From Choristoneura fumiferana (taxonomy: Eukaryota > Arthropoda > Insecta > Lepidoptera > Tortricidae): a stretch of 64,000 bases of DNA. Below the pieces are notes generated by a model that was given only the letters and a program-made list of their open reading frames with translations, made no database searches and was not told the origin of the DNA. The stretch is taken from contig NC_133494.1 in the NCBI RefSeq assembly GCF_025370935.1, forward strand, positions 8,089,841 through 8,153,840. Direction: 5' to 3'. Made by a program: the position numbers and the translations under genes. Of this stretch, positions 55,530 through 64,000 are shown one piece after another (the stretch's first letter is position 1; every line of letters begins with the position of its first letter).

Positions 55530-55773
55530 TTAAAACAAAAAATTTTTTTTTGCTACATGGTAGCCTTACCTTTATTTACCTATACCAACTACCTCTCCAA
55601 ACGCAAACATTTGTCACCAATGAAATTAAAGACAATTTATTACACAACTGAACAGTCTCACGGTTCTCAACAGCGATATCTAATTTACGTAATAAATTGA
55701 TTCAATTAAACTGCAGCAATAAGGTGCCAAAACAAGATTGCAAACTTCCAAGCCACTCCCTTACAAAATACAG

Positions 55774-55948
55774 GTGTCAGCATACTAGCACAGTGACCCG
55801 GTTGGAGCGCCGCGGGACGTCGCCACCCCTAGCGATCGCCGATAATCACGCCATCTCGGTCCCAATTAGGAGGCTGCAAGATCATGATAAGGCTAGGGCT
55901 GCCATCGATGAAATAAATACGATGTTGCGTTCGCTTTTGTTCAACGAG
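55774..55948 (+). CDS. Internal coding exon candidate, unidentified gene
   Basis: The acceptor CCCTTACAAAATACAG ends at 55773. The first base completes a split codon, and then 58 codons stay open: CQHTSTVTRLERRGTSPPL, AIADNHAISVPIRRLQDHDK, ARAAIDEINTMLRSLLFNE. This start phase is exactly what the exon at 10798-11042 needs (GG plus G = Gly). Two donors compete: GAG|GTGTAA after 55948 (phase 0) or GT|GTAAGT after 55950 (phase 2). The second matches the consensus better from +1 on. The C-terminal half is predicted to be helical and charged. It is GC-richer than the surrounding intron and has no repeat resemblance. No family recognised. Confidence 0.55.
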
Positions 55949-55956
55949 GTGTAAGT

Positions 55957-56950
55957 AATAAGGTCTGATGGCGTAATAACGGTTGTTTTCGGCGGTTCGG
56001 AAGGGTTCCCACTAGTAAAAGTTGAATTTATAATTGAACGACGAATTTTAAACAGAATCTCACCGTTGCTAAATTGCTATAATTTCACAGATTCTGCGAT
56101 ACTCTTTTTATTGTTCATGTAACGAGAAGCGTACCTACTTGTACACGACAACCATTTAACCTAAACCCCGTTTCTTGGGCGTTGAATAACGACGATTCTA
56201 CAGCATTAGCGGCTCAAGAATACGGCTGTAATTTATGCCCCGGTGTTTAAGGCACGGTGATGTATTTGTCTCGTTCAGGATGATAAGGGAGCATTAGTAT
56301 GCGTCGCGAAACTGAGTGAAGAGGCGTGTAGAATGCGCAGGTAACCAACCTAATGTCTACTGCAAGGATCCTGGAATTATATTCAACTAGATTTCACCTC
56401 AGTTGCGCTCAAACAGAAGAAGTTCCAGGATTAAATACTGTTCAAAGCGCGTCGTTGAATTCGCAAGAACGTCGTTAAGTCGAGTCACTCTTGACTGAAA
56501 AGGTTAAGGTAAGGCGAGCTGCCTGTTTGGTTGTAGGTATTTGGATTTCTAAACAAAACACTCGTGTAACATTACATTTCACCTTTTGCGTTTTTGTGTA
56601 GTACCTGATACTTTTCGGAAATGAATGAAAACTCTTTGAAACTGTTTGCTACTTCTAGCTATAACATTTAGTTTTAAACATACATAGGACAAAGCACGGC
56701 ATGCTTTAAAAGTGCTATACTCCTGAACCGGCATAGGAACGATCGTTTAGTTGTGGTAATACAGGAAGAAGTAAATTACTAGAGCCTTCTTAATGTTATA
56801 CTGTGTAATGTTAGAGATCTAGCCTTGCAAAGTAGTTTAGTAGATACTAAATAAATATGTAGTAGTAAAAGATTCGGCAAGATGGTACTGTCATAGTTTA
56901 AGTAGCTTGTAAGGCATTTTTTTGACTCGGTTGGATACAATTTTTGAGGT
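55957..56950. other. Downstream intron, nothing assigned
   Basis: Mixed AT-rich DNA. A short mirrored pair (ATCCTGGAA / TTCCAGGAT) at about 56368-56435. No further exon recognised. Confidence 0.35.
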
Positions 56951-56954
56951 TTTG

Positions 56955-57075
56955 GTTCTTTTGAGGTTGACTGGTAGAGATCCCTTAAAGGGATAAGTTC
57001 GCCTTTGTGCATATATCTCAATATTTGTCAATTGTGTTTGTTACATATTTTGTACAATAAAGAGTTTACATACAT
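56955..57075 (+). mobile_element. LINE 3' end with TACA tail
   Basis: TTGACTGGTAGAGATCCCTT, AAAGGGATAAGTTCGCCTTT, GTACAATAAAGAGTTTACAT then ACATA. Same layout as 47262-47408 (GGTAGAGAT...CGCCTTT...AATAAAGAG). Its minus-strand terminus also occurs at 21719. Confidence 0.6.
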
Positions 57076-57589
57076 AAGTACTTTTTTTCTCGCTTTATAG
57101 TGTAACTATTCTAAGTTACAAAGCATTTCTTTTTCTTATGCAGAGACATTAATTATTGAGGAATCTTCCTGGTGCTTCACCATTCGTTCAACTTCACCCT
57201 GGCATATTCATTGTGACGAGTAGGTATAAATTGCTTAGCAACTGTGTTAAAGTAATCGAATCTCTCCTCGTGAAGTAGTTACTTGTTATTGCGTAGCTCC
57301 GCGCGTGGCCAACTATGGTCCTTATTACAGTCCTATTAGAGTTCTGAGCTACCTATCAAACATAAAGGCATGTACCGAATTGATAATATCCTCCTTTTTT
57401 GAAGTCGGTTAATATGAATATGTGCTTACATCTGCAATAAAAGTAAGCGTGATAGATATTATGGTCGCTGACGGGTATTCGCCGGGGACCTGTCGGTCCA
57501 AAACTACTTTAGCATAGACTAACTATTGCGATACATTGGCCATATACTTAACGCATATATATAACGGAAAAAAACAACTACTGATCATT

Positions 57590-57785
57590 ATTTAGGGTTG
57601 AATTTAGGGCAGCAAAAACCTGGAAGAAGACGTACCGAATGGCTAAAAATGTAAGAAGATGGTTCAATATGAGCACAGAATCATTATCCCTGCTACTGTC
57701 TCCAGGGTCAGGCAGGATAGCTATGTGATTAACGAACTCCGAAAATACGAGATGGCGCTGAAACAAGAAGATAATCGATTTTCTT
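57590..57785 (+). pseudogene. LINE-type ORF C-terminus, decayed
   Basis: Read across one frameshift: QQKPGRRRTEWLK, then VRRWFNMSTESL, then VRQDSYVINELRKYEMALK-like sequence. This resembles the GPGRRRxSWLKNLRxWFxxSTxxLFRAAxxKVxIAMMxANxR end found in several animal retroelement proteins. Several stops; no upstream domain. Confidence 0.55.
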
Positions 57786-58071
57786 CACTAGCTACTTTAT
57801 TTAGGTGCCCCGAAGCAACATTACATTTAAATTGTTAATATCGAATCTTTTAAACATTCTAAACGTTTTTACGAAGTAATTATGAATCGACGAATCGTTA
57901 AAATCTCGTATTTATTGCATGACGGACTTTGCAAATACTTTCTGTGCTAATGCTCTCAGTCGCGTCACGTTGCACGAATGCAGTCAAATGATCACTGTCG
58001 ATAAACTCGCTAATTACCTGCGAGCTTGGAAAATTTGGAGATCCACAGTATCAGTACATTTTTTTATTAAT

Positions 58072-58262
58072 CACTAGCTGTTGCCCGCGACTCCGTCCGC
58101 GTAGATTCGTTTATCACTATCCCGCAGGAACTACTTAATTTCCCTGCATAAAAACTGTTCTATGGTCTTCCCTGGGACTCAATACCGAATCCCATCTTAA
58201 TCCGTTCAGGGGTTTAGACATGAAAAGTTATTTATTATAAAGGCTTTCGTATTTATAATATT
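58072..58262 (+). repeat. CCGCGACTTCGTCCGCG-type repeat
   Basis: CACTAGCTGTTGCCCGCGAC, TCCGTCCGCGTAGATTCG, ACTATCCCGCAGGAACTACT, GCATAAAAACTGTTCTATGG, CAATACCGAATCCCATCTTA and a TATAATATTAGGAG end. Confidence 0.7.
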
Positions 58263-58275
58263 AGGAGAAAGTAGG

Positions 58276-58495
58276 ACTAGCAATTACCCGCGACTTCGGT
58301 CGTGTAAACCAATAGGTCTGGCCGTCGATTCGAAATTCCGAGATAGCACTAAATTTTCATTTTTGTTTTCATTGAAATCCGTCCAGCCGTTTTAGCGTGA
58401 ACAACTATTATCTATTCTGTGGCGTGAATTCGGATTAAACACGCAGGCACGCATTTTCAATATTACGCATTTGTAATATTAGTGGCATTTTTGGA
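58276..58495 (+). repeat. CCGCGACTTCG-type repeat, adjacent diverged copy
   Basis: AATTACCCGCGACTTCGGTC, GAAATCCGTCCAGCCGTTTT, AGCGTGAACAACTATTATCT, then GTAATATTAGTGGC. It follows the previous copy by only 13 bases in the same orientation, with a different internal body, so it is a separate subfamily member. Confidence 0.6.
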
Positions 58496-58560
58496 AATGT
58501 ATCTGAATTTTTTGTAATATTATTGCGACATCAGAACCTTACGGCCACAACTGGCATCAG

Positions 58561-58720
58561 TCATCATTATCATCAGCCTATAGCAGTCCACTGCTGGGCT
58601 TAAGCCTCCCTCCACCAATGAGCGCCATTGTGTCCTGACCTCTGTTCGACGTATTCAGCTTTACTATCGACCTTTCGCAGACAGATCAGTGCAAAGGGTT
58701 AAATTTCACTGTTCCTCAAT
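58561..58720 (-). mobile_element. RTE-like LINE 3' end fragment
   Basis: CATCATTATCATCAGCCTAT, AGCAGTCCACTGCTGGGCTT and AAGCCTCCCTCCACCAATGA are the minus-strand 3' terminus with its tail. CGCCATTGTGTCCTGACCTC continues it. Homology fades after about 58720. Confidence 0.65.
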
Positions 58721-59180
58721 TTCGCCACTGTTATGGGTCGATAGGTCCGTATATTACAGGTAATGCACAAATGTATAGAATCATCCATTTCTGACGTGAC
58801 GCAGACGAGACAGAGCTAGTTTGAAGGTGCATTAGGTAGGTGTAATGCACGGACAGTTAAAGTGTTAAAAAGATATTTCTCTACTGTAAAAGTAAGAAGA
58901 ATCCAAGAAAATCAAATGCATTACACGCCTATCAGTTTTTTCTGAAGGTATTCGAATCTTATTGCATGTGCGAGTTATACGCCTGATTAACGATTGACCC
59001 TTTTTTGAAAAATAACAAATAATGTTGTTTACAATAAGCATGAGTACCTACCTAACCAACTCACAAATACTTTAAATAAAATAGCCTCAAAGCGTAAAAG
59101 GTAGCGTTACAAGTAACGTATTACTCTAAGTAATACGATTTTAAAAATCCGTTCAACCAAGATACGGGACATACTTAATA

Positions 59181-59300
59181 TCATCACCATCATCATCATC
59201 AGCCTATCGCAGTCCACTGCTGGACATAAGCCTCCCCCAATGAACGCCATTGCGCACTGTCTTCGGCTGCACTCATCCAGGTACGATCAGCCAAATAAAT
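59181..59300 (-). mobile_element. RTE-like LINE 3' end fragment
   Basis: CATCATCATCATCAGCCTAT, CGCAGTCCACTGCTGGACAT, AAGCCTCCCCCAATGAACGC and CATTGCGCACTGTCTTCGGC. On the minus strand this encodes a QWRSLGEAYVQQW-like end. 5'-truncated. Confidence 0.7.
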
Positions 59301-59429
59301 GGTCTATCAATTTTTAAACAAGTTCCTATCAAATGAATCGTCGCTAACTAAAGTTGAAGTGTCAAGTTGACGGACACCTCTATTGGCATTATTGTTTTAT
59401 GTTATGACATGCAAACGATTATCAACTTT

Positions 59430-59545
59430 AGGGTGGATGGAGACCACATATTTGGCTGATGGTACCACTAGCTAGGTTAGGGTATAGGACGCCCTCCGGC
59501 CAGGTGGAGTGACGATCTGCGAAAGGCTGCTGGTAGAAGCTTAGG
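59430..59545 (+). pseudogene. RTE-like LINE ORF fragment
   Basis: The frame from 59480 reads GIGRPPARWSDDLRKAAGRS, the GRPPxRWxDDLxKxAGxxW motif. It ends within TAGAAGCTTAGG without the QQW block. Upstream bases are too diverged to read. Confidence 0.6.
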
Positions 59546-59833
59546 TACTTACCTACCAGTAGGTAAATAAATACCGTGACTTTCTGACTGTCAAAGGATA
59601 GCCTAGCCACTAGTCTCTGCAGGAAACAAATTCTTCATATAGACAGATTGTAGATTCTACGATATAGAGGATTTTTCTAAATTCTCGCGAGATAGCGTAA
59701 CTAGCCTACAGTTCACCAACTCACAGTTAGTTGACCTGTCCACGATGTGAAGAAGTATTAAATTTAAGCAACCCGGTAGAAATCGAGTTGCTTTGCTTAC
59801 AGTTCCACCCCACTGCTAACCTATTCCTTGTTC

Positions 59834-59968
59834 TTGCATTCACTGCCACCTGACTTCCACAAGTGCCACCGATGCACATGTGCGTTCAAAATGTATGAAT
59901 AATTATGTCAGCGGCACTGGGCGAAGTTCCGAAAACGCATATGTGCGTCGGTGGCAGTGAATGCGTTA
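59834..59968. mobile_element. MITE-like hairpin with CATTCACTGCCACC arms
   Basis: TTGCATTCACTGCCACC (59834-59850) and CCGATGCACATGTGCGTT face AACGCATATGTGCGTCGG and GGTGGCAGTGAATGCGTTAA. The left arm has an extra 20-base block with a repeated GCCACC, which looks like an internal duplication. Confidence 0.6.
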
Positions 59969-60562
59969 AGGGGACGAAGCCAAAGGCACGGCAAAAGCTA
60001 GTTGTAGAGAAGTACGAATTATGTGATATGTAATATCAGTTCCCTTAATTTTTGATATACTAGGCCGATGCTAAGAATAGTTAGAGAGTTTGCGCAATTT
60101 TGTATTTATGTAAGTAGCTAAAATACTGCTCAGCTCAGTGACAATGCCATACGGAACGTACAAGCTACTAAGAAGTTAGTGTTTCGTTTGATGTTTCTAG
60201 ATCTGATCAAGACTTTCGTTACCGACTGTACCTATGTCTATGTAGCTGAAGCATTAAATGTTAAATTACCAAAGTTTATCGCCAAAGTTTTAATCCAATT
60301 TTCGGTTATAATTATCGTTTGGGATTATTTCAAACTTAATATCATTTGCGAGTTGGAGGAACTCTGCTCAGTTAGATTTAGTTTTGCCGGGCTGAAAACT
60401 CGCAACGCAACTCTATGACAAAATATTACGATAAATATATCTTTTTATGTTGCCTTAATGAAGACATTTGTTTGGTTTAATTTAACCCGAAGCAAAAAGA
60501 GGGACTGAGGTTCCCTATTGTATAAATTTATGGAAGGTACACGGTACACGGTATTTATGGTG

Positions 60563-60690
60563 GTAAGTAGATGGAGCGACGACCTGGTTAAGATCGCAGG
60601 ATCGCAAGACCGGTCTGAGCGGAGAGCTTTGGGGGAGGCTTATGTCCAGCAGTGGACGTCTTTCGACTGACACGATGATGATGGTGATGG
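60563..60690 (+). pseudogene. RTE-like LINE tail
   Basis: WSDDLVKIAGSQDR, then ERRALGEAYVQQWTSFD and a stop, then GATGATGATGGTGATGG. It matches 18.7 kb and 63.3 kb closely, but lacks the segment between AGS and the final DR (an internal deletion of about 10 codons). Confidence 0.7.
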
Positions 60691-60993
60691 ATAGGTACAT
60701 ACCTATTATACATATACAATACAGTCTGCCAAAGCCAACAGTATATGGCGTATGCACATGGCAGGATATTGTGCGGAGAGCTGTGTCCGCTTCTACCGCA
60801 TCGACGCGGACGCCCCACACGACCGCTCTGCCAAGACAGGAGCGAAGGGAAAAGAGGATCGACATATTTTATTTATTTGGTTACCTACAGTACTTCTACC
60901 ACTTGTTTTTATTGCTATTTCCGTGCTTCCTGTAAGTTCCTTTGTATTTGATTCATGATGACCAGAATGTCTAAACTTATAATAATAACCTGT

Positions 60994-61484
60994 ACGTTAT
61001 GTAGGTCTTTATATCGTTGATCATTACATCTATTTAGGCCATAAAATCACTCTCGGGGTGGAGGATCAGGTAGCGGAGGTCGAACGCAGAGTTGGTCAAG
61101 CATGGGCAGCTTTTGCAGCTACCAACACCCTCTTTAAATCCAAAAAGATCCCGCAATAGAAAAACGAGTTGATCAGACAGAAGACTAAAGTGAATGACGT
61201 TATAACAGAAATAGAACGCAGAAAGTGGAGATGGGCAGGACATATTGCCAGAATGTACCACAGTCGTTGGGCGAGGAGAGTCCTGGAGTGGAGACCCCAT
61301 GCTAACACCCGCGGTAGAGGACGACCACCAAAAAGATGGACAGACGATATCCGGCAACAAGCTGGCGTAAACTGGATGCGAGTGGCAATGGATAGGCAAG
61401 ACTGGAAAAGTATATAGGAGGCCTATGTCCGAAGACGGGCGCTATAAGGGCTGTTATAGATAGATAGATAGACGTTATGTAGGT
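60994..61484 (+). mobile_element. 5'-truncated RTE-like LINE with 13-bp target duplication
   Basis: ACGTTATGTAGGT is found at 60994-61006 and 61472-61484. The insert reads in one frame: DHYIYLGHKITLGVEDQV, EVERRVGQAWAAFATNTLF, KSKKIPQ then a stop at 61156, LIRQKTKVNDVITEIERRKW, RWAGHIARMYHSRWARRVLE, GRGRPPKRWTDDIRQQAGV, MRVAMDRQDWKSI then a stop, EAYVRRRAL. The tail is (GATA)n. Normally about 40 residues separate KIPQ and LIRQ in this family, so an internal deletion lies there. Only two stops and no frameshift in the rest, so it is relatively young. Confidence 0.8.
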
Positions 61485-61489
61485 GCGCG

Positions 61490-62035
61490 AAATAAATAAA
61501 CTACTTTCAAGATAATGACCCGGACGGAAGTTCTCTACGTGCCGGGATCCGATCGAGCGGAAAGGGTTAATGCTAATTAGTGTCCCGTTACAGCAGTTAC
61601 TTATTACCTGTATCTGTACCTAACCTTCTGTTTACGTGTTTACTGTTTACGTGTGGAGAGCGGTTTCAGACCAAGCGCTTGTACGAATAAATATAAAGTC
61701 AATGAAATCTTTTCACAGTTCGTATCTTATCTTACCTACCTGTTTAACCACTACTTTATACCTACCTACTGCTTAATATAACTAATTAAGTACTTATTAA
61801 GTATCGTCAAGTACCTACCTAACTTAAGTAGGTATATCAGTGGCTTCTTCATAAGTGGGTAGTTAATGACCCTTCTTCGGGCAGTCGGGTAAAAAGGGTA
61901 AAGTCCTTCCTATTTACGCCATCGTACGCTCACAGGAACGGTACCTTACCTACTCCTTGTAGCAAATTTAATTGCCTACTTAAAAAGAAGAAAAAATAAT
62001 CGTAAAATGGCTACCTGAGTATCGTATTTTTTTAT
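61490..62035. other. No assigned feature
   Basis: Contains several TACCTAC/GTAGGTA strings typical of this genome. No gene or transposon end recognised. Confidence 0.35.
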
Positions 62036-62084
62036 TTGTTATCCCCCTGTCCGTTTGATTTTGATGCGCACGCGCTGCATCTTC

Positions 62085-62170
62085 ACATCGAGGAGCACCG
62101 GCCCGGGCCATGCGGCTCCCTCGACCAATCAGCGCGTCAGTAGTTCGCCGCTCGCCGCCGCTTGCGCACG
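62085..62170 (+). promoter_or_regulatory. GC-rich promoter-like region
   Basis: A GC-rich block stands out from the AT-rich surroundings. CCAAT box at 62125-62129 (TCGACCAATCAGCG). An arthropod-type initiator TCAGT at 62137-62141, with A62139 as the inferred +1, and GCACG at +28 to +32, four of five matches to the DPE consensus. No TATA box. Placed directly upstream of a leader with insect-like 'gtgaaa' composition. Confidence 0.45.
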
Positions 62171-62371
62171 TATCGATTGTTGCGATGTAACGCTCCCGTC
62201 GTTCGCGCATCGGAAATTTCAAACCCAATAAGAAGTCGTGAAAATGTGAATTTTAGTGAAAATTTTCAGTTGAAACTCACGTCAACGAGTTTTGGGATTG
62301 TTGTGTTACAAGGATTTTCTCTTGAGTTATTTGGATTTTTCTACTATGGTGATCGTCGGCGTTTTTAACAG
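62139..62371 (+). CDS. Putative first exon with short N-terminal coding part
   Basis: Leader from about 62139. An ATGTGA mini-frame precedes the main ATG at 62346 (context CTACTATGG). It encodes MVIVGVFN, then AG and a CAG|GTACCA donor at 62371/62372 (good exon side, weak +4 to +6). The exon ends in phase 2, the same phase as the exon at 10798-11042 and as one donor option of 55774-55950. It could therefore supply an alternative N-terminus to a shared downstream exon outside the window, or start another gene. Without the splice, the frame stops soon after. Confidence 0.35.
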
Positions 62372-62975
62372 GTACCACAATTATTTCGCTATGCATGTTT
62401 GTTTTGTTATTGTATATAATACTGGTTAAATATTGTGTGTAACGTATTTATATGACTACTTAATTATTGACGTACTTGCCCATTAATCAGTTCATTGGTG
62501 TAATGTAATCGTTCCGTTTGATCAGTCCCCTAGACACCAGGTATGTAATGGTGTTACGTTTCTGCCCACATAATTAATTGAATACACTACCCTGCTTGGG
62601 TCATTTAGATTATGTACTCAATTCGAGAGCTAGTGTTTAGATAGGTACTTACGACTAATTACTATACTTAATTAGGAAGATATATTATGTCATAGCATGG
62701 GCCTTTACAAAGTACTTACGTCCGTACCTAACACCTGAATCAATCAATATTGAATTTTTTATCTGACTGTTAGTTACCTACTTACCTAATTACGTGTTCC
62801 GATATTTAATTTATGATTTCTTATGCAGATCCAATCTTTCATTGTGAGGTAACTTCGCAGTAGTACACAACAAAACAATACTTAGTACCTAAAGCTCGAC
62901 ATGTTTCAAATTCAAATGACAGAAAGTGAAAAGTCACTAGTGTTTGGTACTTTTTGAGATTAACTTGTCCTTTTT
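62372..62975. other. Putative intron, nothing assigned
   Basis: AT-rich, no supported feature. Confidence 0.35.
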
Positions 62976-62976
62976 A

Positions 62977-63833
62977 GGGTTCCGTAGCCAAAATGGCAAA
63001 AACAGAACCCTTATAGTTTCGCCATGTCTGTCTGTCTGTCTGTCTGTCGGTCCGCGGCTTTGCTCAGGGACTATCAATGCTAGAAAGCTGTAACTTTGCA
63101 CGAATATATATATAATGTAAACTATGCCGCCAAAATGGTACAATAAAAAATTCTAATTATGTACACTTTATTAAAGAAAATTAAATTATACCAACAATGT
63201 CAACTAAAATTAAAATAAGTAAGTGAAAAAAATAAATTCAACTTAAACTATACTTAATCATCATCATCATCATCACCATGTCAGCCGAAAGACGTCCACT
63301 GCTGGACATAGGCCTCCCCCAAGGCTCTCCACTCAGACCGGTCTTGTGCTTTTCGCATCCACCGCGATCCCGCGATCTTAACCAGGTCGTCGCTCCATCT
63401 TGTTGGAGGTCTTGTTGGTTGAACTATACTTAATACAAACTACAAACTAAGACCTAAACTACAACCTAAAAACCACCATTCCGCGTCGTACCCGGCTCTA
63501 ATTCTAAATAGTAAGTATATTATTATATATAAATAATATATTAGTATTTTAAGAGTAAATAGCAGCCTAAGGTATAAAATATCACACTACAGCACAATGT
63601 CTCTTATTTTCCTCTCTTCTCCTATTTATGTTTTTACTGTGTTTTTGTTGTGATGTAGTGTGTTTTTCTTGACAATAAATGTTGTGAGTGTGAGTGAGTT
63701 TGAGAAATATACCTAAACTTGGAATATTCCGTACAAAAAACGAAATCCTTAGTAAAATATTACTTATTTTTTCCGTAATGGCTGCGGAACCCTATTTCGG
63801 GCGTGTCCGACACGCTCTTGGCCGGTTTTTTTA
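62977..63833 (-). repeat. GTTCCG-type repeat, both ends present, interrupted
   Basis: The 3' end is at 62977 (TTTTTAGGGTTCCGTAGCCA, then a CTGT microsatellite and GCTTTGCTCAGGGACTATCA). The 5' end is at 63770-63833 in the minus-strand form (GGCTGCGGAACCCTATTTCG, GGCGTGTCCGACACGCTCTT, GGCCGGTTTTTTT). The span is 857 bases and includes a LINE inserted at 63259-63421 and an unassigned TA-rich centre. Best evidence here for how the two ends of this family relate, although two separate copies cannot be excluded. Confidence 0.55.
63246..63434 (-). mobile_element. RTE-like LINE tail with 13-bp target duplication
   Basis: AACTATACTTAAT at 63246-63258 and 63422-63434 flanks a 163-bp minus-strand insert (63259-63421). 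It begins (minus) at CAACAAGACCTCCAACAAGA, codes RWSDDLVKIAGSRWMRKAQ, DRSEWRALGEAYVQQWTSFG and a stop, and ends in ATG repeats. No disruption of the coding part. It is a close relative of the copy at 18.7 kb and probably recent. Confidence 0.85.
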
Positions 63834-64000
63834 GGATCAGGAACTAAGTACTGCCTTTTCACTGCTTTTTCTTTTCTTCCTTGTTTTTTTAAGCTTACTT
63901 GCTTTTAACTTAAGTACCTAGCTTGCACTATATTAGGTGTATGTGTATGTACATACTTAATAAGTATATTGTTAACCTATGATTGCTTGTTTATTGTTGC

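Larger units (their letters stand above)
11043..55773 (+). other. Putative 44.7-kb first coding intron
   Basis: If the exons at 10798-11042 and 55774-55948 are spliced together, the intervening 44,731 bases form one intron with GTGAGT at the 5' end and ACAAAATACAG at the 3' end. It is filled with transposon remnants on both strands and has no convincing additional exon. A zero-length exon signal at 54234/54235 would allow removal in two steps of about 43.2 kb and 1.5 kb. The model depends on both exons being real. Confidence 0.45.

Noticed and set aside
60730..60870. GC-rich frames with a DADAPHDRSAKTGAKG-like peptide
   Set aside because: Probably another retroposon end before a TTTATTT tail, but I could not match it to a family.
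1..64000. Telomeric TTAGG repeats, CRISPR arrays or bacterial operons
   Set aside because: The frequent TAGGTA/TACCTA strings are not TTAGG arrays; no direct-repeat/spacer arrays; no tightly packed genes.

Overview
This window looks like eukaryotic nuclear DNA from a moth or butterfly (Lepidoptera). It is AT-rich and almost free of long reading frames. It is packed with short interspersed elements whose sequences I recognise from lepidopteran genomes: the GTTCCG-ended repeat, tRNA-derived SINEs, RTE-like LINE tails ending in ATG/GAT repeats, and many palindromic MITEs. There is no operon structure, rRNA, true tRNA gene, CRISPR array or intact transposase/reverse transcriptase. The species and the host gene are not identifiable from the sequence alone.

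Host gene content (all + strand, all inferred from splice signals and reading phase). A 5' coding exon at 10798-11042 has a strong acceptor, an ATG at 10969, 24 codons plus two bases and a GTGAGT donor. A second exon candidate at 55774-55948 (or 55950) has exactly the complementary phase and carries 58 open codons. If they are joined, they enclose a 44.7 kb intron that fills most of the window. Near its 3' end, at 54234/54235, is a textbook zero-length exon: a T-rich tract, then CAG directly followed by GTAAGT. This is a candidate recursive splice site. A GC-rich promoter-like segment with a short N-terminal coding exon (MVIVGVFN) lies at about 62040-62371 and may be a downstream alternative first exon of the same gene, or another gene. 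I could not name the protein.

Repeat layout. 1-9.5 kb: GTTCCG repeats, a palindrome with 12-bp target duplications, a LINE 3' end, a three-level nested insertion at about 4.22-4.88 kb, and foldback elements related to a tRNA-like SINE at 7.7-8.2 kb. 10-20 kb: the first exon, a LINE C-terminal relic (13.3-13.7 kb), a ~310-bp tandem duplication (15.6-16.2 kb), a perfect 41-bp tandem repeat and a SINE/LINE pair at 18.45-19.0 kb. 20-36 kb: MITEs, LINE 3' ends and relics, a SINE with flanking direct repeats and a hairpin with perfect 36-bp arms. 36-54 kb: MITEs with TA and TTA target duplications, one of them inside a SINE; a LINE end inside another MITE; and a foldback element with a Pol III-like core. 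54-64 kb: the recursive-splice candidate, the second exon, a piggyBac-type TTAA MITE, a cluster of RTE-like LINE tails (two with 13-bp target duplications) and the putative second promoter.

The window is therefore best read as a long, transposon-rich intron of one developmental-style gene with its flanks. The most promising biology is the zero-length exon, and the repeat nesting that allows insertion order to be read directly.
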